Shown: positions 17,194 through 26,574 of the stretch, one piece after another
Layout of the letters: every line of letters starts with the position of its first letter
Position numbering within the stretch: position 1 is the first letter of the stretch
DNA from: Micromonospora sp. FIMYZ51
GTDB lineage: Bacteria; Actinomycetota; Actinomycetes; Mycobacteriales; Micromonosporaceae
DNA length: 64,000 nucleotides
Assembly: GCF_038246755.1 (NCBI RefSeq)
Contig: NZ_CP134706.1
Span: 5,332,001 to 5,396,000, forward strand
Reading direction: 5' to 3'
Position numbers and translations under genes: made by a program
The notes under the pieces: model-generated
Seen by the model: only the letters and a program-made list of their open reading frames with translations
What the model was told of the DNA's origin: nothing
Database searches by the model: none

Positions 17194-18318
17194 TCAGTCG
17201 GCGAGCAGGGCGGCCAGCCGTCGCGCCTGGGTCTCCCAGCGCCATTCCCGCTCCACCCAGGCACGGCCGGCCGCGCCGAACTGCCGAGCCAGGTCCCGGT
17301 CGGCCAGCAGGGTGGCCACCCGGTCGGCGAGTTCGGCAAGGTCGCGGCCGTTCACCACGTACCCGGTCTCCCCCTCCCGCACCGCGTCGGGCGCACCGCC
17401 GGAGTCGCCGGCCACCACCGGTAGGCCGGTCGCGGACGCCTCCAGGTAGACGATGCCGAGCCCCTCGACGTCCAGGCCCCGGTTGCGGGTCCGGCAGGGC
17501 ATCGCGTACACGTCGCCGGCTGCGTAGTGGGCGGGCAGGTCCGCCGCCGGGACCGAGCCGGTGAAGACCACGTCCCGTTCCACCCCGGACTGCCGGGCCA
17601 GCCGGGCCAGCGTGGCCCGGTACGGGCCACCGCCGACCACCAGCAGCGCCGCGTCGGGCACCCGGCGACGGATCAGCGGCATCGCCCGGATCAGCATGTC
17701 CTGGCCCTTGCGCGGCACCAGCCGGGACACGCAGACCACCACCGGACGGTCGGACAGCCCCAGCCGGTGCCGCACCGCGGCACCGTCGACGCCCGGGTGG
17801 TACAGGTCGGTGTCCACGCCGGGGGCGAGCCGGCGCAGCTCGGTCACCCCGTCCAGCGCCCGCGCCAACCGGGTGCGGGTGTACTCCCCCAGGTAGGTGA
17901 CCACGTCGGTGCCCCGGCCGATGCGGCGCAGCACGCCCCGGGCCACCGGCAGCGCCGCCCATCCCACCTCGTGACCGTGGGTGAGTGCGACCACCCGCCG
18001 CACCCCGGCCCGGCGACGCAGCCCGGCGGCGAGCAGGCCGAGCGGCGCCGCCGCGCCGAACCAGACCGTGTCGCAGTCGTACGCGCGGGCCAGCCGGGCG
18101 GCGCGGCGGGCCACCAGCGGTGTGGGCAGCAACACCCGGGTACGGTCGCGGACCACCTCGAAGGGCTGGTCGGCGTCGAACTTGTCGGCACCGGACCAGC
18201 TCGACGCGTACACCACCACCGACCCGGCCGGCAGGCGTACCGCGAGGTTGTGCACGAACGACTGGATGCCGCCCGGTCGGGGCGGGAAGTCGTTCGTGAC
18301 CAGCAGCGTGCGACCCAT
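17194..18318 (-). CDS. pimB: GT4 mannosyltransferase, PimB-type (PIM biosynthesis)
   Basis: 374 aa. Expected reaction: transfer of mannose from GDP-mannose to phosphatidylinositol monomannoside at the inner face of the membrane. Sequence shows LLVTNDFPPRPGGIQSF at the N-terminus, VWFGAAAPLGLLA, ALTHGHEVGW, the donor-site Arg/Lys strand VSRLVPRKGQDML and the EGLGIVYLEA E-x7-E motif; these match Rv2188c of M. tuberculosis closely from memory, and the neighbours fit. The ATG at 18318 overlaps the stop of the protease gene (TGATG), so it is preferred to TTG one codon upstream. Confidence 0.88.
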   Translation of the reverse strand: MGRTLLVTNDFPPRPGGIQSFVHNLAVRLPAGSVVVYASSWSGADKFDADQPFEVVRDRTRVLLPTPLVARRAARLARAYDCDTVWFGAAAPLGLLAAGLRRRAGVRRVVALTHGHEVGWAALPVARGVLRRIGRGTDVVTYLGEYTRTRLARALDGVTELRRLAPGVDTDLYHPGVDGAAVRHRLGLSDRPVVVCVSRLVPRKGQDMLIRAMPLIRRRVPDAALLVVGGGPYRATLARLARQSGVERDVVFTGSVPAADLPAHYAAGDVYAMPCRTRNRGLDVEGLGIVYLEASATGLPVVAGDSGGAPDAVREGETGYVVNGRDLAELADRVATLLADRDLARQFGAAGRAWVEREWRWETQARRLAALLAD

Positions 18319-19574
18319 CAACCGATCCTTCTTGCGTACGCGCGGGCGGCGGCGATCCGCTCGACGGTGGACGGGTGCGAGGCGGAGTAGAGGTACTCCC
18401 AGCGGGGCGGATCCGGATCGGCGAGGTTGACCCCGGCGAGCCGCCGCTGCATCGCCTCGAAGGCGACGGGGTCACCGGTCAGGGCCAGCGCGTGCGCGTC
18501 GGCGTGCGCCTCGACCCGCCGGGACATCAGCGCCTGCACCGGCGTGAAGATCAGCCCGGCCACCGTGACCACGGCCAGCAGCAGCCCGAACGCCCGCGGC
18601 TGGGCCACCGAGTCGACCCCGGCCAGCCGCAGCAGCGGTGGCCAGGAGCCGATCAGGTAGAGCGCGACCACCGCGGCGGCGGCGCCGAGCGCGCCGGTGA
18701 GCGTGCCGACAAGTACGTCCCGGTCCTTGGCGTGGCCGAGTTCGTGTGCCACGACCGCGGTCACCTCGGCCGGCGTCGCCTCGCGCAGCAGGTTGTCGTA
18801 GACCACGACGCGGCGGGTCGGCCCGAACCCGGAGACGTACGCGTTGACCGCCCGGGTACGCCGGGAGGCGTCGGCGACCAGCACGTCGCGCACCGGGACC
18901 CGATCCCGTTCGGCCAGCTCCATCAGCTGGCTGCGCAGCGGGCCGGGTTCCATCGGGCTGAACCGGTTGAACACCGGCTCGACCAGCACCGGCAGCACGA
19001 AGGAGAGCAGCACCACAAGGGTCGCCGCCCCGGCCGCGCCGAACGCCCACCACCAGCGCGGCGCCAGCCGGACCACGGTGTAGAAGCCGAGCAGGGCCAC
19101 CGCTCCGATGACCGCGCTTACCGCGTACGACTTGAGCAGGTCGGTCGCCCAGCCGCCCCAGCCGTTGGTGGCCAGCCCGTACCGGGTGAGCACGGTGTGC
19201 CGCCAGGCGGCGAAGGGGAGGGTCACCAGGTCGGCGACCAGCACCACGGCGAGCCCGCCGAGGATCGCCTGGGCGATCCAGTGGTCACCGAAGGGGCGCC
19301 CGGCCAGCTCGATCAGGCGGCTGCCCAGCGGGGTCAACCCCAGCGCCAGCGCCACCAACAGCCCGACGCCGAGCGCCGTCCAGCTGCCGGGACGCAGCGC
19401 GGAACGGAACTGCCGGGCCCGCTCCACCTGGTCGGCGGGCAGCTCGCGCAGCGCGGCGAGCTGGTCGGCCCGGGGCGCCGGTGGGCGGCTCCACGGGATC
19501 AGCACCAGCGCCGCCACGACCACGGCGACACCGAGGCCGGCGAGGGTGAGCAGGGCCCATCCGCGCGGACTCAC
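18318..19574 (-). CDS. M48-family membrane metalloprotease (HtpX/Ste24-like)
   Basis: 418 aa integral membrane zinc protease. About six hydrophobic segments are visible (first LTLAGLGVAVVVAALVLIPW, 9-28). The zinc site is VAHELGHAKDRD with HExxH, and a third ligand region EAHADAHALALTGD lies about 65 residues later. Substrate unknown; the family takes part in membrane-protein quality control or prenyl-protein processing. The GTG start is the first in the open frame. It ends in a one-base overlap with pimB, so both are in one transcript. Confidence 0.88.
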   Translation of the reverse strand: MSPRGWALLTLAGLGVAVVVAALVLIPWSRPPAPRADQLAALRELPADQVERARQFRSALRPGSWTALGVGLLVALALGLTPLGSRLIELAGRPFGDHWIAQAILGGLAVVLVADLVTLPFAAWRHTVLTRYGLATNGWGGWATDLLKSYAVSAVIGAVALLGFYTVVRLAPRWWWAFGAAGAATLVVLLSFVLPVLVEPVFNRFSPMEPGPLRSQLMELAERDRVPVRDVLVADASRRTRAVNAYVSGFGPTRRVVVYDNLLREATPAEVTAVVAHELGHAKDRDVLVGTLTGALGAAAAVVALYLIGSWPPLLRLAGVDSVAQPRAFGLLLAVVTVAGLIFTPVQALMSRRVEAHADAHALALTGDPVAFEAMQRRLAGVNLADPDPPRWEYLYSASHPSTVERIAAARAYARRIG

Positions 19575-19734
19575 CGCGCCACCGTGTGCCGGTAGCCGAA
19601 CCGTACCGGCATGCCGTGCCCATGTCGCCTACCCGCCACGCCGCCACTCCTCCCGCCCGTGCGCGCCCATCCTAGTTCTCCCGTCCGGTGCGCCCGCCGC
19701 CCGGCGGACGGCCCCCGGCCCACGCCCGGTGCGG

Positions 19735-21213
19735 TCAGGAGCGGGACAGCCGGCGCAGCAGCGAGTCGGCTCCCAACGGGTACGCGCCGTGCCGGCGTAC
19801 GCCGTCGGCGACCTCGCGGTCGGAGGAGACCACCACCACCGGGCGGCCCGGCGGCTCGGCGCGGACCAGGCGGCGGATCAGCTCGTCGGCGGTCTCCCCC
19901 TTGCGGGAGAACAGCACCCGGACCCCGCGTGGGGCGGGCGGCAACCCGTGGATGCGCTCGGCGCCGTCGAAAACCACTGTCACCTCGTCGCCGGTCTGCG
20001 CGGCGATGCCACCGAGCCCGGTGATCAACCGTTTGCGCTGTTGCTCCAGCGACATCTCGCCGAAGCCCCGTTTGGTCACGTTGTAGCCGTCCACCACCAG
20101 GTGCGCCCGGGGCAGGGCGAGCAGCTGGTCGAGCCGGGCCGGGTCGTCGGTGTCCCGGGCCCGGGTGGCGGCACCGGCCACGGTGGCCGTCGAGGAGTCG
20201 GCGAAGCTCTCCGCGACGAAGTCGGCGGGTAGCCGGTCCACCGGGTCCAGGGCCAGTTCACGGCGGAGCCCGACGGCGGCCTGCCCGATGGTCTCCAGGA
20301 GCAGCCACAGCCGCGCGTCGTCGACGGAGCGGGCCTCCTTCGCGCTGGCCCGGGCGACGCCCGCCGCGGCCTCCGCCTCGGCCAGCCGGGCGCGGATCCG
20401 GCGCAGTTCGGCGTCCGCGTCCGCGGCGGCCCGGGTGGCCCGTCCCCGCTCGGTGGCCAGCAGTTCGCTCGTCTTGCGCTCGCGGGCCTGGGTCTCCCGC
20501 AGGGTACGGGTCAGCTGCCGGTTCTCCTCGCGCAGCTGGCCCAGTTCCTCGCGTACCCGGGCAAGTTCGTCCCGTAGCTTGTCGGCCTCCACCCGGGCGA
20601 CCGCCCGATCGTGCTCGGCCCGGGTGGCCCGCTGTTCGGCCTGGCGGACCAGTTCGGCGACGACCGCGCTGTCCGCCTCGGCGCGCACGGCCTCCCCGCT
20701 GGCCTCGATCAGCTGCCGCCATTCGCGCGGCCGGGCCAGATAGGCCAGGGCGGCCACCTCGACCGGATCGGCGGCGGCCGGGGCCGTTCCCTCGACCACT
20801 GCGGTGCCCAGGTCGCCGGCGTCGGCCAGCACCCGGCTGGTGACCCGCTGACGGAACAGCGGATCACCCGCGAGCTGGGCGGCGATCGCCGGGGCACCGA
20901 GCCGGGCCCGCCGGTTGGGCGCGAACTTCGCCACCCGGCGCAGCGGCACGGGCACCTCGTCGGCGGGCAGGCCGGGCAGCACCGCGGCGGTGAGCGAGAC
21001 GATCCGCTGTCGGACCGGCTCGGGCAGGCTCGGTTCCGGCTCGGACTCCGACGAGCTCGGTTCCGGCTCGGATTCGGACCGGTCAGGGTCCGGCGTCGCG
21101 GCGGACGCCGGGGCGTCGGCGGCGGCGTGATCAGGGCGGTCACCGGCAGCCGGCACCGGGACGACCTGCTCCTCCTGGCGGAGGTTGTCGTCGTGCGGCT
21201 CGGTGAGGGGCAT
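19735..21213 (-). CDS. coiled-coil protein with C-terminal NYN/PIN-like (YacP) nuclease domain
   Basis: 492 aa. An acidic Pro/Ser N-terminus with SESEPEPS repeats is followed by a helical domain (PVRQRIVSLTAAVLPGLPADEVP...), then a long coiled coil at about 185-300 (DKLRDELARVREELGQLREE). The C-terminus is a YacP/NYN RNase fold: HLVVDGYNVTKRGFG (about 385), VTVVFDGAERIHG, VLFSRKGETADELI and VVVVSSDREVADGV, with the metal Asp residues in place. It probably cleaves RNA, in the cytoplasm. The start ATG has GGGAG 9 bases upstream. It is divergent from the exonuclease gene. Confidence 0.85.
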   Translation of the reverse strand: MPLTEPHDDNLRQEEQVVPVPAAGDRPDHAAADAPASAATPDPDRSESEPEPSSSESEPEPSLPEPVRQRIVSLTAAVLPGLPADEVPVPLRRVAKFAPNRRARLGAPAIAAQLAGDPLFRQRVTSRVLADAGDLGTAVVEGTAPAAADPVEVAALAYLARPREWRQLIEASGEAVRAEADSAVVAELVRQAEQRATRAEHDRAVARVEADKLRDELARVREELGQLREENRQLTRTLRETQARERKTSELLATERGRATRAAADADAELRRIRARLAEAEAAAGVARASAKEARSVDDARLWLLLETIGQAAVGLRRELALDPVDRLPADFVAESFADSSTATVAGAATRARDTDDPARLDQLLALPRAHLVVDGYNVTKRGFGEMSLEQQRKRLITGLGGIAAQTGDEVTVVFDGAERIHGLPPAPRGVRVLFSRKGETADELIRRLVRAEPPGRPVVVVSSDREVADGVRRHGAYPLGADSLLRRLSRS

Positions 21214-21327
21214 GTGGCAAGTCTCCCACCGCGACCGGGCCCACCGCCTGGTGAGTGAGCCGATCTCTCATCCTAGACCGGTGGTGACGGGTGGGACGGC
21301 TGGGACTGGAGTGTCGCACCGGACCGT

Positions 21328-21333
21328 TACCGT
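21328..21333 (+). promoter_or_regulatory. -10 box (TACCGT) of the leaderless exonuclease gene
   Basis: TACCGT ends 7 bases before ATG 21341 and there is no ribosome site in between. No convincing -35. Confidence 0.4.
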
Positions 21334-21340
21334 GCCGCCG

Positions 21341-23095
21341 ATGGCAGCACAGGAGTACCTCCAGCCGGCGCTGGCCGGGCTCGACCCGGCCACCGACGGT
21401 GTCGACCCGGCGTTGCCGCTGCACGCGACGACATTCGTCGTGGTCGACCTGGAGACCACCGGCGGTGCCCCGGACGGCGGCGGCATCACCGAGATCGGCG
21501 CGGTCAAGGTGCGCGGCGGCGAGCAGCTGGGGGTGCTGGCCACCCTGGTCAACCCCGGGGTGCCGATCCCGCCGTTCATCACCGTGCTGACCGGCATCAC
21601 CCAGGCGATGCTGCTGCCGGCGCCGCCGATCGAGCAGGTGCTGCCGAGCTTGCTGGAGTTCCTCACCGACGCCGTGCTGGTGGCGCACAACGCCCCGTAC
21701 GATGTCGGTTTCCTCAAGGCGGCCTGTGCCAAGCACGGCTACCGCTGGCCGAACCCGAAGGTGCTGGACACCGCGGCGCTGGCCCGGCGGGTGCTGCTCC
21801 GCGACGAGGTGCCCAACCGCAAGCTGGCCACCCTCGCCGCGCACTTCCGCGCCGCCACCACGCCGACGCACCGGGCACTTGACGACGCCCGGGCCACCGT
21901 CGACGTGCTGCACGGGCTGATCGGGCGGCTCGGCAGCCACCGGGTGGACACGCTCGGCGAGGCCATCGAGTTCGCCCGGGCGGTCACCCCGACCCAGCGC
22001 CGCAAGCGCCACCTGGCCGACGGTCTGCCGCACCGGCCCGGGGTCTACATCTTCCGGGCCGCCGACGACCGGCCGCTCTACGTCGGCACCTCGCGGGACA
22101 TCGCCACCCGGGTGCGCAGCTACTTCACCGCAGCGGAGAAGCGCGCCCGGATCTCGGAGATGCTTGCCGCCGCCGAGCGGGTCGAGGCGGTCGAGTGCGC
22201 GCACTCGCTGGAGGCGGAGGTCCGCGAGCTGCGGTTGATCGGGGCGCACGCGCCGCCGTACAACCGGCGGTCGAAGTTTCCCGAGCGGGTGCTCTGGCTG
22301 AAGCTGACCGACGGGCCCTACCCCCGGTTGTCGGTGGTCCGGGAGATCTCCCCCGCCGACCATGCCTACCTCGGCCCCTTCACCTCCCGGCGGGCCGCGG
22401 AGCTGGCCGCCGCCGGGTTCCACGACGCGGTGCCGCTGCGCCAGTGCACCCACCGACTGTCGCTGCGCACGGTCACGCCGGCCTGCGCGCTTGCCGAGCT
22501 GGGTCGCTGCCCGGCACCGTGCGAGCACCGGATCACCCCCGAGGAGTACGCCGACCGCGCGGTGACCCCGTTCGCGACCGCCACCACAGGCGATCCCCGG
22601 CCCGTGGTGGACGCCCTGCTCGCCCGGATCGAGGCACTCTCGACCGACAAGCGGTACGAGGAGGCCGCGGTGCTCCGCTCCCGGCTGGCCGCGGTGCTGC
22701 GGGCCACCGTCCGGATGCAGCGGCTGACCGCCCTGACCGGGATCGCCGAGCTGGCCGCCGCCCGACCGGCCGCCGCTGGCGGCTGGGAGCTGGCGCTGGT
22801 CCGGCACGGCCGGCTGGCCGGGGCCGGGGTCTCACCGCCCGGGGTCCACCCTCGACCGACGATCGCGGTCATCCGGGCCACCGCCGAGACGGTGTCGCCC
22901 GGTCACGGTCCGGTCCCGGCGGCCACTGCGGAGGAGTCGGAACGGATCCTGTCCTGGTTGGAACGACCGGAGACCAGACTTGTCGAGATGTCGTCCGGTT
23001 GGGCCTCCCCGGTGGCCGGCGCGGCACGCTTCCGTGACCTGCTGACCAAGGCCGAGAAGGCCGGTTCCCACCAACTCTGGTCCGAACGCTCATGA
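21341..23095 (+). CDS. DEDD 3'-5' exonuclease fused to UvrC-type GIY-YIG domain
   Basis: 584 aa. N-terminal DnaQ-like exonuclease: VVDLETTG (exo I, D-x-E), NAPYDVGFLKAACAKHG (exo II) and HRALDDARATVDVL (exo III). A UvrC/Cho-like GIY-YIG nuclease follows at about residue 225 (LPHRPGVYIFRAADDRPLYVGTS), then a Cys-bearing stretch (CPAPCEHRITPEEY) and a UvrB-binding-like helix region RIEALSTDKRYEEAAVLRSRL. The fusion is typical of actinobacteria (Rv2191, from memory) and points to DNA repair. The frame is open upstream but homology starts at this ATG and a -10 box sits 7 bases before it. Confidence 0.9.
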   Translation: MAAQEYLQPALAGLDPATDGVDPALPLHATTFVVVDLETTGGAPDGGGITEIGAVKVRGGEQLGVLATLVNPGVPIPPFITVLTGITQAMLLPAPPIEQVLPSLLEFLTDAVLVAHNAPYDVGFLKAACAKHGYRWPNPKVLDTAALARRVLLRDEVPNRKLATLAAHFRAATTPTHRALDDARATVDVLHGLIGRLGSHRVDTLGEAIEFARAVTPTQRRKRHLADGLPHRPGVYIFRAADDRPLYVGTSRDIATRVRSYFTAAEKRARISEMLAAAERVEAVECAHSLEAEVRELRLIGAHAPPYNRRSKFPERVLWLKLTDGPYPRLSVVREISPADHAYLGPFTSRRAAELAAAGFHDAVPLRQCTHRLSLRTVTPACALAELGRCPAPCEHRITPEEYADRAVTPFATATTGDPRPVVDALLARIEALSTDKRYEEAAVLRSRLAAVLRATVRMQRLTALTGIAELAAARPAAAGGWELALVRHGRLAGAGVSPPGVHPRPTIAVIRATAETVSPGHGPVPAATAEESERILSWLERPETRLVEMSSGWASPVAGAARFRDLLTKAEKAGSHQLWSERS

Positions 23096-23222
23096 GCAAG
23101 TGTCCGATCGGACTACGTCGACTCACTTAGTCTGTTAAGGAAGTGCAGTCCTGCCCGTTTCGAGGGTCTGCTCCCGGTTGCCGGATTCGGCGGTCGTTGA
23201 GCGGGGTGAGGGGGTGTCCCGG

Positions 23223-25013
23223 GTGGACGTCAACGCCGGACACGGCGGCGCCCTGGGGGGCGCCCTCCCGACACAGCCAGGCGAGCTTCCGCTGACCCGC
23301 CGGCTCCGCTCGCTGCTGACCTGGCCCGCCACCGACAACGAACCGGTCGGTCGGCTGGTCCGCGTGCACCGGGCCATCCATCCCGGTGCCGATCCCGCGG
23401 TGCTGCGCCGGGCGTACACCATCGCGGAGAACATGCACCGGGGGCAGTTCCGCAAGAGCGGGGAACCGTTCATCACCCACCCGCTCGCGGTCGCCGAGAT
23501 CTGCGCCGAGCTGGGCATGGACACCACGACCCTGGTCGCGGCGCTACTGCACGACACGGTGGAGGACACCCGCTACACGCTGCAAGCGCTGGCCGAGGAC
23601 TTCGGCCACGAGGTGTCCCATCTGGTCGACGGAGTGACCAAGTTCGACAAGGCGTTCTACGGCCAGGCCGCCGAGGCGGAGACCATCCGCAAGATGATCA
23701 TCGCGGCCGGCAAGGACGTCCGGGTGCTGATCATCAAGCTCTGCGACCGGCTGCACAACATGCGCACCCTCGGCGTACGCTCGGCGGCCTCCCGGGAGCG
23801 GATCGCCCGCAAGACCCAGGAGGTGCTGGTACCGCTCTGTGACCGGCTGGGCATCCAGACCCTCAAGCGGGAACTGGACGACGTGGTGCTGCTGCACCTG
23901 GAGCCGGAGGAGCACGCCCGCATCGCCCGGCACGTGCACGACCGCCCGGGCTGGGACGCCTACCTTGCCGACGTGGTGGCCCAGACCAGGGTGGCGCTGC
24001 GCCGCAGTCGGGTCGACGCCGAGGTGGCGCCCCGCCCCCGGCACCTCTACTCGATCTGGAAGGACACCGTGGCCGGCGGCCACCAGGTCCCGTACGACCT
24101 GCCCCGGATCACGGTGGTGGTGGACGGCCCGGCCACCGACTGCTACGCGGCGCTCGGCGCGGTGCACGGCCTCTGGCGTCCGGTGCCCGGCCGGTTCAAG
24201 GACTTCATCGCGTCGCCGAAGAACAACCTCTACCGGTCCCTGCACACGAGCGTCTGCGGTCCGCGCAACCGCACCGTGGAGGTGCTGATCCGCACCGTCG
24301 AGATGCACCGTTCGGCCGAGTACGGGGTGGCCGCCGACTTCCGGTTCCCACGCTCGGGCGGGGCGGCTGCGGCGCACGCCGGGCAACTCGACTGGCTGCG
24401 CCGGGTGCTCGACTGGGAGCAGGACGCCGCCGACCCGGCGCAGTTCCTCCAGTCGCTGCGCTGCGACCTGTCCGAGGCACAGATCCAGGTGGTCGCCGAG
24501 GGGCGGCAGATCGTCCTGCCGGCCGGGGCCACCCCGGTCGACCTGGCCTACGAGTTGGGCGCCGACCGGGGCGACCGATGTCTCGCGGCCCGGATCAACG
24601 GTCGGCTGGTGCCGCTCTCCTCCGAGTTGGACGAGGGCGACGTGGTGGAGATCTTCACCGAGACCGATGAGGAGAGCAGCCTCGACGCCGAGGTCGCCCC
24701 GCGTGGTCCGCGCCGGGAATGGCTGGGCTTCGTCAAGTCCCCGCACGCGCAGATGCAGATCAACAGGTGGTTCGCCGACCACAGTGAACCGGGCATCTCG
24801 ATCAGCGACAAGGTCCGGCTCGGCCGGGCCACCATCGGGCTGGCGCTGCGTCAGCACAACCGCGGGCTGGCCAGCGACCTGCCGCTGCTGCGGCTCTCGG
24901 AGGAACTCGGCTACCCCGACCTGGAGACTCTGCTGGTCGCGGTCTTCGACCGGGTGATCGAGCCGGACGCCGTGGTACGCCAGCTCATCGACCTGGTCGA
25001 CCATCGGCAGTGA
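23223..25013 (+). CDS. RelA/SpoT-family (p)ppGpp enzyme without ACT domain
   Basis: 596 aa. HD hydrolase domain: RKSGEPFITHPLAVA, ALLHDTVEDT and IIKLCDRLHNMRTLG carry the metal and substrate residues. Synthetase domain: RPRHLYSIWKD, VPYDLPRITVVVDG with the Asp, GRFKDFIASPKNNLYRSLHT and VEVLIRT with the Glu. A TGS domain follows (IVLPAGATPVDLAYELG). The protein ends after a short helical stretch with no ACT/RRM domain, and the synthetase G-loop deviates (PRIT for the usual G-x-R). It is probably a second RSH protein besides the main Rel, as in Streptomyces RshA; its activities are inferred. GTG 23223 has GGTGAGGGGG upstream. Confidence 0.88.
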   Translation: MDVNAGHGGALGGALPTQPGELPLTRRLRSLLTWPATDNEPVGRLVRVHRAIHPGADPAVLRRAYTIAENMHRGQFRKSGEPFITHPLAVAEICAELGMDTTTLVAALLHDTVEDTRYTLQALAEDFGHEVSHLVDGVTKFDKAFYGQAAEAETIRKMIIAAGKDVRVLIIKLCDRLHNMRTLGVRSAASRERIARKTQEVLVPLCDRLGIQTLKRELDDVVLLHLEPEEHARIARHVHDRPGWDAYLADVVAQTRVALRRSRVDAEVAPRPRHLYSIWKDTVAGGHQVPYDLPRITVVVDGPATDCYAALGAVHGLWRPVPGRFKDFIASPKNNLYRSLHTSVCGPRNRTVEVLIRTVEMHRSAEYGVAADFRFPRSGGAAAAHAGQLDWLRRVLDWEQDAADPAQFLQSLRCDLSEAQIQVVAEGRQIVLPAGATPVDLAYELGADRGDRCLAARINGRLVPLSSELDEGDVVEIFTETDEESSLDAEVAPRGPRREWLGFVKSPHAQMQINRWFADHSEPGISISDKVRLGRATIGLALRQHNRGLASDLPLLRLSEELGYPDLETLLVAVFDRVIEPDAVVRQLIDLVDHRQ

Positions 25014-25053
25014 TCCACCGGGCTCCCCGGCCGCGTCCGACGCGCGCGACCAC

Positions 25054-25059
25054 TAGCCT
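25054..25059 (+). promoter_or_regulatory. -10 box (TAGCCT) of the leaderless NUDIX gene
   Basis: TAGCCT ends 6 bases before ATG 25066, so the predicted first transcript base is the start codon itself. Confidence 0.55.
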
Positions 25060-25065
25060 TGAGCC

Positions 25066-25608
25066 ATGATCCTCCGCCCGCGCCGCACCGGCCGCGCCGT
25101 CGCGTACCAGGTCTTCTACCGGTTACCGCTGCCGGTGCGGCGTCGACTGGTGCGGCTGGCCGTGCCGAAGTACATCGTCGGCGCCGTCACCCTGCTCCGG
25201 GACAGCGAGGCTGACGGGCCGGGCCGGCTGCTGCTGCTACGCCAGCCGCCCGGTCGTGGCTGGACGCTCCCGGCCGGGCTGCTGCGGCGCGGCGAGAACC
25301 CGGCGGTGGGCGCGGCCCGGGAACTGCACGAGGAGACCGGCGTACGGCTCTCCCCCACGCACCTTCGCCCGGCGGCACCGAACGCGGTGGTGCACGCCAA
25401 GGGGTGGGTGGATGTGGTGTTCACCGCCGAGGTGCCGGCGTCGAGCACCGAACTCAAGGTCGACGGGGCGGAGGTCTTCGAGGCGGCCTGGCACCCGCTG
25501 GACGACCTGCCGAAGCTGACCTGGCCCACCGCGCGGCTGCTCGCCTACTACGACATCGGGCCGCTGGCCGGGCAGTTTCCGCCCCCGCTGCCGGACGCCC
25601 TGCCGTGA
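25066..25608 (+). CDS. NUDIX hydrolase
   Basis: 180 aa. The Nudix box is complete: G-LLRRGE-NPAVGAA-RELHEETGV (residues ~68-90), with the REL-x-EE-x-G metal site. The N-terminus is basic (RPRRTGRAVAYQVFYRLPLPVRRRLVRL), possibly membrane- or nucleic-acid-facing. It hydrolyses a nucleoside diphosphate linked to another group; the substrate is unknown. The stop overlaps the start of the sugar nucleotidyltransferase gene by four bases (GTGA), which suggests a nucleotide-sugar role. Confidence 0.9.
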   Translation: MILRPRRTGRAVAYQVFYRLPLPVRRRLVRLAVPKYIVGAVTLLRDSEADGPGRLLLLRQPPGRGWTLPAGLLRRGENPAVGAARELHEETGVRLSPTHLRPAAPNAVVHAKGWVDVVFTAEVPASSTELKVDGAEVFEAAWHPLDDLPKLTWPTARLLAYYDIGPLAGQFPPPLPDALP

Positions 25609-26519
25609 CCGCAGCGGACGACGGCCGCCCCGCCCGGCCCGGACCGGACGGCGGCCCGGCCGACCGGCCGGCGACCCCGCCCGCCGGGATCTGTGCGGTG
25701 GTGCTCGCCGCCGGGGAGGGCACCCGGCTGCGTCCGCTTACCGAGCGGCTGCCCAAGGCGCTCTGTCCGGTGGGCAACGTGCCGCTGCTGGACCGGGCGC
25801 TGGTCCGGCTGGCCGGGCTGGGGCTGCACGGTCCGGCGACGGTCGCCGTCAACGCCAGCTATCTCGGCGATCAGGTCGTCGAGTGGGTCGGTACCCGGGC
25901 CCACCTCTCGGTGGAGCCGGGCAGCCCGCTCGGCACCGCCGGTGGCGTGGGCAAGCTGCGGGACTGGATCGCCGGTCGGGGGGTGCTGGTCGGCAACGCC
26001 GACGCGTACCTCGCCGATCCGGCGGCACCGCCCGGGCCCGACATCGCCGCGCTGCTGGCCGGCTGGGACGGCGAGAGCGTACGCCTGCTCGGCCAGCCCG
26101 CGCCCGACCCGCGGGCACCCGGCACCTTCGACGGGCACCTCTTCACCGGTTTCTCGCTGCTGCCCTGGCGGTTGGTCCGGGACCTGCCGGCGACCTTCGG
26201 CGACCTGGTCCGCGCGGTGTGGCGCCCGGCCGAGGCCGCCGGCCGGCTGCGGGTGGTCCCCTACCGGGGCACCTTCTACGACACCGGCACCCCGGCCGAC
26301 TACCTGGCGGCCAACCTGCACGCGGCCGGTGGCGGCAACCTGGTGGATCCCACCGCCACGGTGACCGGTCCCTGCCGCGAGTCGGTGGTCGGCGCGAACG
26401 CGGTCGTACGCGGCGCGGTCACCCGCAGCGTGCTCTGGCCCGGCGCCTCGGTCGGCGTCGACGAACGCCTGCACGACGCCGTCCGCACGGCCGAGGGACT
26501 CACCGTCCCAGCCTGCTGA
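25605..26519 (+). CDS. sugar-phosphate nucleotidyltransferase (NTP_transferase)
   Basis: 304 aa. After a 30-residue Pro/Gly-rich lead comes the family signature VVLAAGEGTRLRPLTERLPKALCPVGNVPLL, then VGNADAYLAD with the metal Asp, and YDTGTPADYLAANLHA near the C-terminus. A short hexapeptide-like tail (VVGANAVVRGAVTRSVLWPGASVG) follows. It activates a sugar-1-phosphate with NTP; mannose-1-phosphate guanylyltransferase is likely because PimB in this window uses GDP-mannose, but specificity cannot be read. The GTG start overlaps the NUDIX stop. Confidence 0.85.
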   Translation: MTAADDGRPARPGPDGGPADRPATPPAGICAVVLAAGEGTRLRPLTERLPKALCPVGNVPLLDRALVRLAGLGLHGPATVAVNASYLGDQVVEWVGTRAHLSVEPGSPLGTAGGVGKLRDWIAGRGVLVGNADAYLADPAAPPGPDIAALLAGWDGESVRLLGQPAPDPRAPGTFDGHLFTGFSLLPWRLVRDLPATFGDLVRAVWRPAEAAGRLRVVPYRGTFYDTGTPADYLAANLHAAGGGNLVDPTATVTGPCRESVVGANAVVRGAVTRSVLWPGASVGVDERLHDAVRTAEGLTVPAC

Positions 26520-26535
26520 GCAGGTCCACAAGCAT

Positions 26536-26541
26536 TAGCAT
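26536..26541 (+). promoter_or_regulatory. candidate -10 box (TAGCAT) for the Lrp-like gene
   Basis: TAGCAT 33 bases before GTG 26575, leaving a short leader that holds the GGAGAG ribosome site. Confidence 0.35.
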
Positions 26542-26574
26542 GGGCGGCGACGCCGACGAACGGAGAGCCTTCCC

